Source: Melioribacter sp051488665
Lineage (GTDB): Bacteria > Bacteroidota > Ignavibacteria > Ignavibacteriales > Melioribacteraceae
Direction: 5' to 3'
Assembly: GCF_051488665.1 (NCBI RefSeq)
Contig: NZ_JBPSEG010000020.1
Location: forward strand, 1-41,498
Length of the DNA stretch: 41,498 nt
The first letter of the stretch is position 1. Every line of letters starts with the position of its first letter. Made by a program: the position numbers and the translations under genes. The notes under the pieces were generated by a model that had not been told where the DNA came from, did no database searches, and saw nothing but the letters and a program-made list of their open reading frames with translations. Shown here piece after piece: positions 26,719 to 35,380 of this stretch.

Positions 26719-27634
26719 CGGATTGATCGCCAGGTTTTGTGCCGGGTTTTCCTTCCAACAGATTATTATAAAATCTTTGTGTGGGATAAGCAAAATCGAT
26801 GTCGTCGTGCAGAGCGAACTGATCGAGTATTGCCTGCCAGATATCATTTTCGGTAGCTCTGCGCTGGCGGGTGCGCGTAAGATACCTCAATGTGAGCATC
26901 ACCCCGCTGTCTTTAACCGAAACGTAGACTATCGGCGTCAGTTTGGTATAATAAATCAAAAACTTTTTAGCGGCTTCTTTTATCTGTCTTTCCGCAGCCT
27001 CGCTGAAATGCTCGGTATGTTTGTCGAGTATATCTTCGAGTATTTTCTTTGCTTTTTTCCAATTGCTTTCGAACGTAACCAACACGGGAATTTCGTTCCA
27101 GATATATTCGAACCCCGCCGTATAGTTCGCCTGCGGAGTAGTAAAGACGACGCTGTTGGGGATATGTATAATTCTGCCGGTGCTTTGTTCGGCGTCCACC
27201 CAATTTCCGATTTCCATCACGGAAAACTGAAAAATTCTGATATCGACCACATCGCCTATAACATTGTTTATTTGAATTCTGTCTCCGAGTTTGAACGGCT
27301 TTCTTATGACAATAAAAATCCAGCCGCCGAGATTTACAAGCGGATCTTTAAACGCAATTGCAACGCCCGCCGAAAGCAGACCCAGATACGTAGTCAAACC
27401 GTGAATCGTACCGAACCAGATTCTCAACAACAGCAAAAAGCCGATAAATGCGTTCAGGTATAGAGCGATTTTTCGCCATTGATATTTTTGTTTGACGTCG
27501 TCCAGCCTTCCGATAATATATTTTGCAATAACGCGGTAAATAAACGACAGCGCAAGAAACAAAATCAGCGTGCTCAGAATTTTCATCTGAGTCTCCGCGT
27601 CTATTCCGAGATATCTGTGGATAAATTCGCTCAT
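26711..27634 (-). CDS. MscS family mechanosensitive channel (second copy)
   Basis: The 307-residue protein has three membrane helices and no signal peptide. The pore helix and beta domain read GLLSAGVAIAFKDPLVNLGGWIFIVIRKPFKLGDRIQINNVIGDVVDI, then IIHIPNSVVFTTPQANYT. It is clearly a different subfamily from the one at 19.3 kb: it has the regular Gly/Ala pore helix and lacks the exported N-terminal stretch. A GGAGA ribosome site precedes the ATG, 3 bp after truA. Confidence 0.92.
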   Translation of the reverse strand: MSEFIHRYLGIDAETQMKILSTLILFLALSFIYRVIAKYIIGRLDDVKQKYQWRKIALYLNAFIGFLLLLRIWFGTIHGLTTYLGLLSAGVAIAFKDPLVNLGGWIFIVIRKPFKLGDRIQINNVIGDVVDIRIFQFSVMEIGNWVDAEQSTGRIIHIPNSVVFTTPQANYTAGFEYIWNEIPVLVTFESNWKKAKKILEDILDKHTEHFSEAAERQIKEAAKKFLIYYTKLTPIVYVSVKDSGVMLTLRYLTRTRQRRATENDIWQAILDQFALHDDIDFAYPTQRFYNNLLEGKPGTKPGDQSGE

Positions 27635-27637
27635 TTT

Positions 27638-28441
27638 TTATCTCCTTCCGAATTTTATTGCCGGCGTCAGATTAATAACGGGTTCTAATTCGTCCCATTG
27701 ATAATTTTTTTCATAAATCACCTTTTCGAGAAACAGCCCCGACGGCGGAGCGGTATACCTGGCGGGTTCGCGCGAAAAAGTATTCAGGAACGATTCAACG
27801 TCTTTCCCGTTTAATTTACCGCGGCCCGTTTCAACCAGAACGCCCACCATCCTACGAACCATTTTCCACAGGAAATGCGAACCGGCGATACGTATTAGAA
27901 TCAAATCCCCCGCCTCTTTAAATTGAACGGCTTCTACAAGAACCTTCGTGGATTTGTCTTCGGAATCTTTATCTGCAAAAGAGGCAAAGTCGTGCATCCC
28001 TTCGAATAATTTACCCGCGTGTTTCATATGCCCGAGATCGAGATCGTCCTTAATCCACCAGACGAATTGCTTCCCGAACGCCGTTCTTCTTCTGGAAATT
28101 TGATAAATATAACTGCGAGCAACGGCGTCGTGCCGCGCGTGAAAATTTTTGCCGGCTTTCGATACTTCCAATATATTTATGTCGGCAGGCAGTAAATCGT
28201 TTAATTTCATTTTTATTATTTCGGGGGCAAGCATAGTTTTAACTTCCAGATGAGCGACCTGATTCAACGCATGCACTCCTGCGTCGGTTCTGCCGGAGCC
28301 TTGAAGATCGACTTTTTCGCCTTTGAATATTTTTTCAGCTGCTTCGATCAATTTGCCTTGAATCGTCCTGCCGCTTTTCTGCTTTTGCCAGCCGCTGTAA
28401 CGAGTGCCTGCGTATTCTATATCGAGTCTGAATCTGCCCAT
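27638..28441 (-). CDS. truA: tRNA pseudouridine(38-40) synthase TruA
   Basis: TruA isomerises uridines 38-40 in the tRNA anticodon arm. The 267-residue length is typical, with catalytic Asp53 in GSGRTDAGVHALNQVAH, N-terminal YAGTRYSGWQKQ, and C-terminal FLWKMVRRMVGVLVE plus ARYTAPPSGLFLEKV. No clear ribosome site is seen upstream. It lies 95 bp downstream of the response regulator gene, on the same strand. Confidence 0.96.
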   Translation of the reverse strand: MGRFRLDIEYAGTRYSGWQKQKSGRTIQGKLIEAAEKIFKGEKVDLQGSGRTDAGVHALNQVAHLEVKTMLAPEIIKMKLNDLLPADINILEVSKAGKNFHARHDAVARSYIYQISRRRTAFGKQFVWWIKDDLDLGHMKHAGKLFEGMHDFASFADKDSEDKSTKVLVEAVQFKEAGDLILIRIAGSHFLWKMVRRMVGVLVETGRGKLNGKDVESFLNTFSREPARYTAPPSGLFLEKVIYEKNYQWDELEPVINLTPAIKFGRR

Positions 28442-28536
28442 AAGTTTTATTTTTTGAAAGCAATATAATCAGAAAGATGATTATTGTTAACGGATTTCTT
28501 AACCGGCTCGGTATGACTAACAAGAAACGTTACGGT

Positions 28537-29208
28537 TTATTTGACGATTAATTTAATGCCCGTACCGTAGATTGTGGTAATTTCAATAGAATTGTCGTCT
28601 TTAAGATAATTTCGAAGTTTTGAAACGTAGACGTCCATACTTCTTGCGGCAAAATAGGAATCTTCGCCCCATAATTTTTTCAGGATAATCTGTTTTTCAA
28701 CTACTTTGTTTTTATTGTCGCAGAGAATTTTAAGCAATTCCGCTTCTTTTGCCGTCAGTTTTTTTACATTGTCTTCGATTTTCAGAATCCGTTCGTCATA
28801 ATTAAAACTGTACTTTCCGAGTTCGACATTACCGTTAAGGTTGACGTGATTATACCTGTTCAATATTGCGTTAATTCTCATAATCAATTCTTCCATGCTG
28901 AATGGCTTTGTAATATAATCGTCCGCGCCCAGTTTGAATCCTTCTATCTTATCTTCGACCATCGATTTAGCCGTCAAAAAAAGGAAAGGCGCATTGCCGG
29001 CGCTTCTTATTTTCTTTGCCAGATCAAAACCGTCCATCTTAGGCATCATAATGTCGATTATGCAAATATCGTATTTGTCCGAGTTAAAGGCTTTCCATGC
29101 TTCTTCTCCGTTTGTTTGATGGTCTACTTCGTAACCTTTGAAGGATAAGTATTCGGAAAGAATGGCGCCGAGATTATTGTCGTCTTCCACAAGAAGAATT
29201 TTTTTCAT
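28537..29208 (-). CDS. OmpR/PhoB-type response regulator
   Basis: This 223-residue DNA-binding regulator has a receiver domain with acidic pocket EDD (8-10), phospho-acceptor Asp52 in CIIDIMMPKMDG, Thr79 and Lys81 in FLTAK. The winged-helix effector domain spans ~125-223, with LTAKEAELLKILCDNKNKVV and RSMDVYVSKLRNYLKDD. It overlaps the kinase gene as ATGA, so the two are translationally coupled. A likely binding site is the tandem repeat at 30758-30799. Confidence 0.96.
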   Translation of the reverse strand: MKKILLVEDDNNLGAILSEYLSFKGYEVDHQTNGEEAWKAFNSDKYDICIIDIMMPKMDGFDLAKKIRSAGNAPFLFLTAKSMVEDKIEGFKLGADDYITKPFSMEELIMRINAILNRYNHVNLNGNVELGKYSFNYDERILKIEDNVKKLTAKEAELLKILCDNKNKVVEKQIILKKLWGEDSYFAARSMDVYVSKLRNYLKDDNSIEITTIYGTGIKLIVK

Positions 29209-30719
29209 GATTTATTTCCCGCTAGTGGCAATGAAATAATAAATTTGCTTCCTTCGTTCGGTTTGCTTACCACCTCGATTTTTCCGCCGTGAAGTTCCAC
29301 AATGTTTTTGCAGTAACTGAGTCCAAGACCGTTTCCTCTTACATTGTGAATATTGCCCGTCGGTATTCTGTAAAAAGTATCGAAGATTTTGTCCGTTTCG
29401 CCCCGCGGAATTCCAATGCCGTTATCCGATACTTCGACAATGCATCTGTTGCCGCCTTTCGAAACGCTTATTTTAACGTCGGGTTTTCTCAGATTATATT
29501 TGACCGCATTGTCTATTAAATTGCCGAGAACATTGATCAGGTGATATTTGTCGCCGTTAATTATAATTCCGGAAGGGATTCCTATAGTTTCGATTGAGAA
29601 ATTTTCCGCCCGCGCCCTTTCTGCAAAACTTTTCACGCATTCATTGACGACATCGTCGACGGATATTTCTTTTTTAACCAGGTTAAAAGACGAACCTCCG
29701 TTTTTTTCGAGCGCCGCCGTAGTCAATAAACTTTCGACGAGTCTTTTCAAGCGTTCGTTTTCTTCTCTTACAATGCCGGAATATCTTTTTACAATTTTTT
29801 CATTAACTGCAAGCTCCGGATCCCCAAGCGCTTCGCATGCAATCGAAATTGTAGATATCGGGGTTTTAAATTCGTGCGTTATATTGTTTATCAAATCGTT
29901 TTTTAGCTCGGTTATCTTTTTCTGCTTTAAAAACATTCGCACCGTTTGATAAAACACGAAGGCAATTACCGTAATAAACACAAAAGAGGCAGCCAGCATT
30001 AAAGCGAGGGATTTGAAGATGTAATAATCTTTATCGGGAAAATAAACAATCAGTTCGTACGGCGAGGCAAATATTCTGCGCGGAAACAGCGGCGCGCGGT
30101 ATCTGCTCTTTTTCAGTCCGGTAGTGTCCGCGCCGGCTTTGACTATAACGAATTTGTCTTCGTCAATTTTATGAACGCCGAAATAAAAATCCGTTTCGAT
30201 CGAACCGTCGGTTAATTCTTCTTTGAGATATTTCTCTATTTCGTCTTTCTTCAATTTTCTTTCGAGACTGTCCCTGTCGGCAAACAAATCTTTCAAGACA
30301 TTAGTTACCAGATTCTTTTGAATGACGGTATCAACTTTCCGTATCCAGACTGCCGGAGGAGGAGCGGGAAGTTTCCGGATATTTCTTGCATTTATCTTAA
30401 TCCGGTTGGAATCGTCTTTAACAATCACATTAATATCGAAGTCGAAGTCGTCTCCGTGTTCGAAAAAAAATGCCGTATCCTTTCCGGAATCGCGATGCGG
30501 GAAAAAATTATCGTCGTCGAATTCTTTAATAACCGCTTTGGCTGTATGCCCTTTTTCCAGTTTGTCCGTCGCTCTCATAAGCGCATAACTGACGTTGCGG
30601 TCGAATTTTTCTTCTTCGATTTTGAGCGATTTTCCGATAAGGTAAAATTGCACAATCGCCACTCCGATTAACGAAGCGGTCATTATTGCAATCAATATTT
30701 TCACTTTTTTCTCTTTCAT
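29205..30719 (-). CDS. Sensor histidine kinase
   Basis: The 504-residue inner-membrane kinase has helices at ~7-29 and ~236-260 enclosing a ~205-residue periplasmic sensor. HisKA has His282 in NNITHEFKTPIST. The ATPase has the N box (VLGNLIDNAVKYN), G1 (EVSDNGIGIP) and G2 (GNGLGLSYCKNIVELHGG). The sensor is unusual in an acidic, aromatic stretch at ~66-98 (EFDDDNFFPHRDSG and HGDDFDFDINV). No strong ribosome site precedes the ATG at 30719. The gene is divergent from the acidic exported protein gene. Confidence 0.95.
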   Translation of the reverse strand: MKEKKVKILIAIMTASLIGVAIVQFYLIGKSLKIEEEKFDRNVSYALMRATDKLEKGHTAKAVIKEFDDDNFFPHRDSGKDTAFFFEHGDDFDFDINVIVKDDSNRIKINARNIRKLPAPPPAVWIRKVDTVIQKNLVTNVLKDLFADRDSLERKLKKDEIEKYLKEELTDGSIETDFYFGVHKIDEDKFVIVKAGADTTGLKKSRYRAPLFPRRIFASPYELIVYFPDKDYYIFKSLALMLAASFVFITVIAFVFYQTVRMFLKQKKITELKNDLINNITHEFKTPISTISIACEALGDPELAVNEKIVKRYSGIVREENERLKRLVESLLTTAALEKNGGSSFNLVKKEISVDDVVNECVKSFAERARAENFSIETIGIPSGIIINGDKYHLINVLGNLIDNAVKYNLRKPDVKISVSKGGNRCIVEVSDNGIGIPRGETDKIFDTFYRIPTGNIHNVRGNGLGLSYCKNIVELHGGKIEVVSKPNEGSKFIISLPLAGNKS

Positions 30720-30757
30720 GCGTCTATAATAGTCGAAGAAAACAAAAAATTAAACGG

Positions 30758-30799
30758 TTTTAACATTTTTTAACATTCTTTAAGAATCATTTAACAGAA
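30758..30799. promoter_or_regulatory. Tandem direct repeats: likely response-regulator operator
   Basis: Four copies of a TTTAAC-like unit occur in a row, with their TAAC/TAAG cores at 30761, 30771, 30781 and 30792, that is 10, 10 and 11 bp apart. The units read TTTAACATTT, TTTAACATTC, TTTAAGAATC and TTTAACAG. Same-face direct repeats of about 10-11 bp are how OmpR/PhoB-family regulators bind. They sit 39-80 bp upstream of the kinase start and 52-93 bp upstream of the acidic protein start, with a TATCAT -10-like hexamer at 30808 on the plus strand. Autoregulation and control of the divergent gene are inferred. Confidence 0.6.
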
Positions 30800-30850
30800 A
30801 AACGATGTATCATATGACGCATTAGACATTCAACAAGGAGGATTTGTTCT

Positions 30851-31510
30851 ATGGAAAAGCAAAACAACAAAAAATTATTTTTCATCGTATTGCTGTTATT
30901 ATTCGGTCTTTTGGGAATAACGCTAAGAGCCCAGGATTCCGGAGATGAATTCCGTTCCAAATTAAAAAAACTAAAAGGCGAAGTCGAGCGCATTACGGTC
31001 GAAACTGACGACGGAAAAGTAGTATTCGAAGGCGACGAAGCGCAGATGCTTGCCGACAGAATAAGATTGATGGGAATGATTCCGCCTAAGATAAAAATCA
31101 ATATCGATCCCGACGAATTCGAATGGGAAGGAATCGACGAATTCGATTTTGATTTTGCACCGGATATCGACATCGACCTTCCGGGGCGCATGATGTTCTG
31201 GTATTCTGACGATTCACCCGAGGCGGAGACCGACAAAGACGTAAAAATTGAAATTAAAGACGGAGTAAAAAAAGTAACCGTTACAACCAAAAAAGACGGC
31301 AAGGAATCAACAAAAGTTTATGAAGGCGATGAAGCCGAAGAATTTCTGAAAGAAAACATGCAGAAAAAATTCCGAATTAAATTGGGCGAGCCTCCTTTCA
31401 CGGGCAGATGCGATTGCTGCTGCTGTCGGCATCGCGAGCATATCGTACCGACTCCCCAAAAGATTCACAAAAAGATAATCATCGAAAAAGAAAGAAAAGA
31501 AAAAGAATAA
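30851..31510 (+). CDS. Acidic exported protein with a cysteine cluster, unknown function
   Basis: The 219-residue protein has a hydrophobic N-terminal segment (LFFIVLLLLFGLLGITLRAQ) that may be a signal peptide, and an AAGGAGG ribosome site. I do not recognise a family. It has two related segments containing EGDEA (residues ~60-70 and ~158-168), a strongly acidic aromatic centre (EFEWEGIDEFDFDFAPDIDIDL, described here as residues ~89-110), a cluster of five Cys (CDCCCC, residues 187-192) and a Lys/Glu-rich tail. The divergent kinase sensor has a similar FDFD segment. A role as target or accessory of the two-component system, possibly metal or redox linked, is inference only. Confidence 0.7.
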   Translation: MEKQNNKKLFFIVLLLLFGLLGITLRAQDSGDEFRSKLKKLKGEVERITVETDDGKVVFEGDEAQMLADRIRLMGMIPPKIKINIDPDEFEWEGIDEFDFDFAPDIDIDLPGRMMFWYSDDSPEAETDKDVKIEIKDGVKKVTVTTKKDGKESTKVYEGDEAEEFLKENMQKKFRIKLGEPPFTGRCDCCCCRHREHIVPTPQKIHKKIIIEKERKEKE

Positions 31511-31532
31511 TTAACGCATCTTTACTCCTTAT

Positions 31533-31590
31533 AATGGGATTGTCCGGAATTATCTCCCGCCGTTTTCGGACAGTCCCATTTTTTTCTTTT
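31533..31590 (+). terminator. Intrinsic terminator
   Basis: AATGGGATTGTCCG (31533-31546) pairs with CGGACAGTCCCATT (31567-31580) with one mismatch, followed by a T-rich run. It ends the acidic protein transcript. Confidence 0.8.
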
Positions 31591-31647
31591 CAAATACAAT
31601 TGATTTTTTTAACTTTCATAACATAATAGGATAAAAAGAGCGGGTTT

Positions 31648-33159
31648 ATGAAATTAAAACTTCCTCATTCGACCCAGAACTGGGTATCACTCGTCGGCGC
31701 TACCATTGCGCTAATCAGTTTTTTTATGATTGTTTTTCTGTTTACCGTCAGTTCCATTTTCGGGAAAGATAATTCTTATCTCGGACTGATAATTTATATA
31801 GCGCTGCCCGCCGTACTCGTATTCGGATTGATTTTGATTCCGGTCGGCATGTGGTTAAAGGTTCGAAAAGAAAAACGCGTCGGGGTAGCAGAGACTAAAG
31901 ATTGGCCGACAATCGACTTTAACGATTTGCGGACAAGAAACGCGTTTATGATTTTTTCCGTCGGCACGGCAATTTTTCTGCTGGCGTCGGCTGTCGGGAG
32001 TTACGAAGCGTTTCACTACACAGAGTCGGTCGAGTTTTGCGGCAAGGTTTGCCATTCGGTTATGAAACCGGAGTATATGGCATATCAAAACTCGCCCCAC
32101 GCTCGCGTTGCCTGCGTTGAATGCCACGTGGGAACCGGCGCCAGCTGGTATGTGCGCTCCAAACTTTCCGGTTTGTATCAGGTCTATGCAGTCACTTTGG
32201 GAACGGTTCCAAGACCTATCGAAACGCCGATAAAAAATTTGCGTCCTGCCAGAGAAACCTGCGAGGAATGCCACTGGCCTCAGAAATTCTACGCTCGGAA
32301 ACTCCGCAACGAACGACACTATCTTTCCGATTACAACAATTCGGAATGGGATATTACGCTTACAATGAAAATAGGAGCCAACCTGAGCGCGCTCGGTTTG
32401 CAGGAAGGAATTCACTGGCATATTAATCCCGACATTAAAATCGAATATAAAGCGTCCGACGAAAAACGCCAGTCGATTCCGTGGGTAAAATACACGAACA
32501 AAAAGACGGGCAAAACGTTTATTTATCAAGACGAGGACAATCCGCTTTCTCAATCCGAACTCGATACTCTTGAAACCCGTACAATGGATTGTATGGATTG
32601 TCACAATCGTCCTTCGCATAATTACAGACCGCCGGCTTTCTTTATCAACGACGCAATAATAGCCGGCGACATACCGCAAGATTTGCCGATGATTAAATTC
32701 GCGTCGATGGATATTCTCGGAGAAGATTTTCCCACGACGGATTCGGCTCATAAAGCGATTACGGACTATATTTATACTTTTTACAGGGATAATTATCCCG
32801 ACGTCTATGCCAAACAAAAAAACAAAATCGATAAAGCAATAAACGGTATATTGAAGGCTTTCGACAAAAATATTTTTCCCGAAATGAAAGTCAAGTGGTC
32901 GGTCTATCCCAACAACATAGGTCATCTTGAATTCATGGGGTGTTTCCGCTGCCACAACGACCGTCACAAAACCGAAACCGGCAAGCTTATCAGTAAAGAC
33001 TGCAACGCCTGCCATTCGATAAACGCGCAAGGCGCGCCGGACAATCTCGAAGTTGCGGCGGTAAATTCATCGCTCGAGTTCAGACACCCGGGCGAAGACG
33101 TAGGCGATCAATGGAAGGAGATGCTCTGCGTCGACTGCCATACCGGTTTGAATCCATAA
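31648..33159 (+). CDS. NapC/NirT-type multiheme c-type cytochrome
   Basis: The 503-residue protein has hydrophobic segments at ~12-37, ~45-70 and ~98-118, then a periplasmic heme region. Seven heme sites are seen: one CX3CH (CGKVCH, residues 131-136, followed by SVMKPEYMAYQNSPHARVAC as in NapC/NirT relatives of Geobacter) and six CXXCH: CVECH (156), CEECH (205), CMDCH, CFRCH, CNACH and CVDCH. The first four heme sites match the quinol-oxidising NapC/NrfH core; the last three extend it. It probably passes electrons from the quinone pool to a periplasmic reductase. No reductase gene is next to it in this window. Confidence 0.9.
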   Translation: MKLKLPHSTQNWVSLVGATIALISFFMIVFLFTVSSIFGKDNSYLGLIIYIALPAVLVFGLILIPVGMWLKVRKEKRVGVAETKDWPTIDFNDLRTRNAFMIFSVGTAIFLLASAVGSYEAFHYTESVEFCGKVCHSVMKPEYMAYQNSPHARVACVECHVGTGASWYVRSKLSGLYQVYAVTLGTVPRPIETPIKNLRPARETCEECHWPQKFYARKLRNERHYLSDYNNSEWDITLTMKIGANLSALGLQEGIHWHINPDIKIEYKASDEKRQSIPWVKYTNKKTGKTFIYQDEDNPLSQSELDTLETRTMDCMDCHNRPSHNYRPPAFFINDAIIAGDIPQDLPMIKFASMDILGEDFPTTDSAHKAITDYIYTFYRDNYPDVYAKQKNKIDKAINGILKAFDKNIFPEMKVKWSVYPNNIGHLEFMGCFRCHNDRHKTETGKLISKDCNACHSINAQGAPDNLEVAAVNSSLEFRHPGEDVGDQWKEMLCVDCHTGLNP

Positions 33160-33171
33160 CAATTACTCCAA

Positions 33172-33203
33172 ACTGCGCCGGTCATTAATTGCGCCGGCGC
33201 AGT
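33172..33203 (+). terminator. 10-bp hairpin after the cytochrome gene
   Basis: ACTGCGCCGG and CCGGCGCAGT pair perfectly with a 12-nt loop. No T-run follows, so it may act as a weak terminator or 3' stabiliser. Confidence 0.45.
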
Positions 33204-33279
33204 CTACATTTACCCCCCGCCATTCGATAAACTCGCCGCACTTTTATATATTTCAATTCGGCTAATAAATCTTATTGTT

Positions 33280-34011
33280 ATGATTGAAATAAAAAATCTG
33301 CACAAATCGTTCGGCGGCAATAAAGTTCTCCGGGGAATCGATCTGACGATTAATACGGGCGAGTCGATAGCCATAATCGGTAAAAGCGGATGCGGCAAAT
33401 CGGTGCTGCTTAAACATATTGTCGGACTGATAATGCCCGACGAAGGCGACATTCTTGTAGACGGCAATTCCGTTGCTAATCTCCCGAAAGAAAAATTGTA
33501 CGATTTGCGGAAACGTTTCGGATTCCTTTTTCAGGGCGCGGCGCTATTCGATTCGTTGACAGTTTTCGAAAACGTCAGTCTGCCGCTCGTGGAAAATAAT
33601 TATAACTTCTCCAAAGAAGAAATCGAAAAACTCGTAGAAGAAAAACTCTCTCTTGTCGGTCTGCCGGGAACCGAAAACTTAAAACCCTCTGAACTTTCCG
33701 GCGGTATGAAAAAGCGCGTCGGACTTGCAAGAGCCTTGATTACAAATCCCGAATATATTCTTTACGACGAACCGACTACCGGACTCGACCCGGTTACGTC
33801 GGATTCAATCGACGAATTGATTAAAGAAGTAAATACAAAGTTGAACGTCACCTCGATAATTGTAACGCACGACATGTTCAGCGTAAAAAAGACCGCCGAG
33901 AGGATTGCAATGATTCACGAAGGCAAAATTTATTTTTCCGGCGGAATTGAGGAAATGCTGGAATTGAAAGATCCTGTAATAAAAAACTTCGTTAAAAGAA
34001 CGGGATTTTAA
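33280..34011 (+). CDS. mlaF: ABC transporter ATPase, MlaF-like
   Basis: The 243-residue ATPase has Walker A GKSGCGKSVLLK, Q-loop FQGAALFDSLTVFENV, signature LSGGMKKRVGLARAL, Walker B YILYDEPTTGLDP and switch His in IVTHDM. FQGAALFDSLT and LSGGMKKRV mark the MlaF/MCE-associated lipid transporter class, which moves phospholipids between the membranes. The permease (MlaE) and MCE substrate-binding protein are not beside it, so it is an orphan here. No ribosome site is obvious. radA starts directly after its stop. Confidence 0.88.
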   Translation: MIEIKNLHKSFGGNKVLRGIDLTINTGESIAIIGKSGCGKSVLLKHIVGLIMPDEGDILVDGNSVANLPKEKLYDLRKRFGFLFQGAALFDSLTVFENVSLPLVENNYNFSKEEIEKLVEEKLSLVGLPGTENLKPSELSGGMKKRVGLARALITNPEYILYDEPTTGLDPVTSDSIDELIKEVNTKLNVTSIIVTHDMFSVKKTAERIAMIHEGKIYFSGGIEEMLELKDPVIKNFVKRTGF

Positions 34012-35379
34012 ATGAGCAAAAAGAAAACAAAATATGTCTGTTCCAATTGCGGATACGAAACGATTCGATGGATCGGGAAATGCCCGGAATGCGACAGCTG
34101 GAATTCGTTTACGGAAGAAATAATCGAAACGGGCAAACACCGCAAAGAAAAGCACAGCGGCAGTTATAAAACTTTTAAACTGAGCGAGACAACAGTCGAA
34201 AGCGAAATGCGCATTAAGTCGGGCATCAACGAATTCGACCGCGTTCTGGGCGGAGGCATGATGCCCGGCTCAGTAATTCTGATTGGCGGCGATCCCGGCA
34301 TCGGCAAATCGACTCTCGTTCTTCAGGCGGCGTCCCGTATAAAAGGCAAAGTTCTCTACGTAACAGGCGAAGAATCGATTAATCAAATAAGCCAGCGAGC
34401 AAAAAGACTCAAAATCAACGCGGGCGCTCTGTCTGTTCTTACGGAAACGAATCTTGAAAATATTCTTACGGCAGTTGAAGAAGAAAAGCCCGAGGTGGTC
34501 ATAGTCGATTCGATTCAAACGGTTTACAAACCCGAACTCGACAATACGGCGGGAACCGTTACGCAAATTCGCGAATGCGCTGCAGACTTGATGAACGCAG
34601 CCAAAAAACAAAATTGCTCGGTCGTTCTGATCGGGCACGTTACAAAGGAAGGAATTATCGCCGGACCTAAAATACTCGAACATATTGTCGATACGGTATT
34701 GCAATTCGAAGGAGAAAAGAGTCATTCCTACAGAATACTCCGCTCGCAGAAAAACCGTTTCGGCAATACAAACGAAATCGGAATTTTCGAAATGCTCGAA
34801 ACCGGGCTTCAGGAAGTTAAAAATCCGAGCGAAATTTTTCTGAACGAACGGAGCAGTAATATAAGCGGCACGGTTGTTACCGCGAGCCTGGAGGGTTCCA
34901 GACCGCTTTTAATCGAAGTTCAGGCTCTTGTTACTCCTTCATATTACGGGAATCCGCAAAGAGTGGCTACCGGATTCGATTACCGACGGCTCGCCATTCT
35001 GCTGGCGGTGCTCGAAAAAAGAGCCGGCTTGAAACTCTCGTCGCAAAACGTCTTTTTGAATATAGCGGGCGGTTTGAGAATCGACGAACCGGCAATCGAC
35101 CTGGCTGTATGCGCCGCAATTGTTTCGAGTTTCCAGAACCGAATTGCAAAAAACGGACTTGTAATTATAGGAGAAGTCGGACTCGGCGGCGAAATCAGAA
35201 GCGTCCCGCATATCGACAAAAGAATTAACGAAGCGGCTAAGCTCGGATTCGGCAAAATAATTCTTCCTTCGGGAAATAAAAAGAATTTCTCTTCGCTTAA
35301 CTCCGGACTAAAGGATAAACTTGAAATTATTTTTACGGACGATTTGAATAAAGCTCTTCAACACAGTTTCGAAAGATAA
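34012..35379 (+). CDS. radA: DNA repair protein RadA
   Basis: RadA is a RecA-like ATPase that helps branch migration during recombination. The 455-residue protein has the N-terminal zinc finger (CSNCGY...CPECDSWN), Walker A GGDPGIGKST, the RadA KNRFG motif (KNRFGNTNEIGIFEM) and a C-terminal Lon-protease-like domain (NVFLNIAGGLRIDEPAIDLAV...VIIGEVGLGGEIRSV). Start directly follows mlaF; the next gene begins 1 bp after the stop. Confidence 0.96.
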   Translation: MSKKKTKYVCSNCGYETIRWIGKCPECDSWNSFTEEIIETGKHRKEKHSGSYKTFKLSETTVESEMRIKSGINEFDRVLGGGMMPGSVILIGGDPGIGKSTLVLQAASRIKGKVLYVTGEESINQISQRAKRLKINAGALSVLTETNLENILTAVEEEKPEVVIVDSIQTVYKPELDNTAGTVTQIRECAADLMNAAKKQNCSVVLIGHVTKEGIIAGPKILEHIVDTVLQFEGEKSHSYRILRSQKNRFGNTNEIGIFEMLETGLQEVKNPSEIFLNERSSNISGTVVTASLEGSRPLLIEVQALVTPSYYGNPQRVATGFDYRRLAILLAVLEKRAGLKLSSQNVFLNIAGGLRIDEPAIDLAVCAAIVSSFQNRIAKNGLVIIGEVGLGGEIRSVPHIDKRINEAAKLGFGKIILPSGNKKNFSSLNSGLKDKLEIIFTDDLNKALQHSFER

Positions 35380-35380
35380 T

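Noticed and set aside
31855..33030. 391-codon open frame on the minus strand
   Set aside because: It lies wholly inside the multiheme cytochrome gene, whose heme motifs are unmistakable; the antisense product has no recognisable domain.
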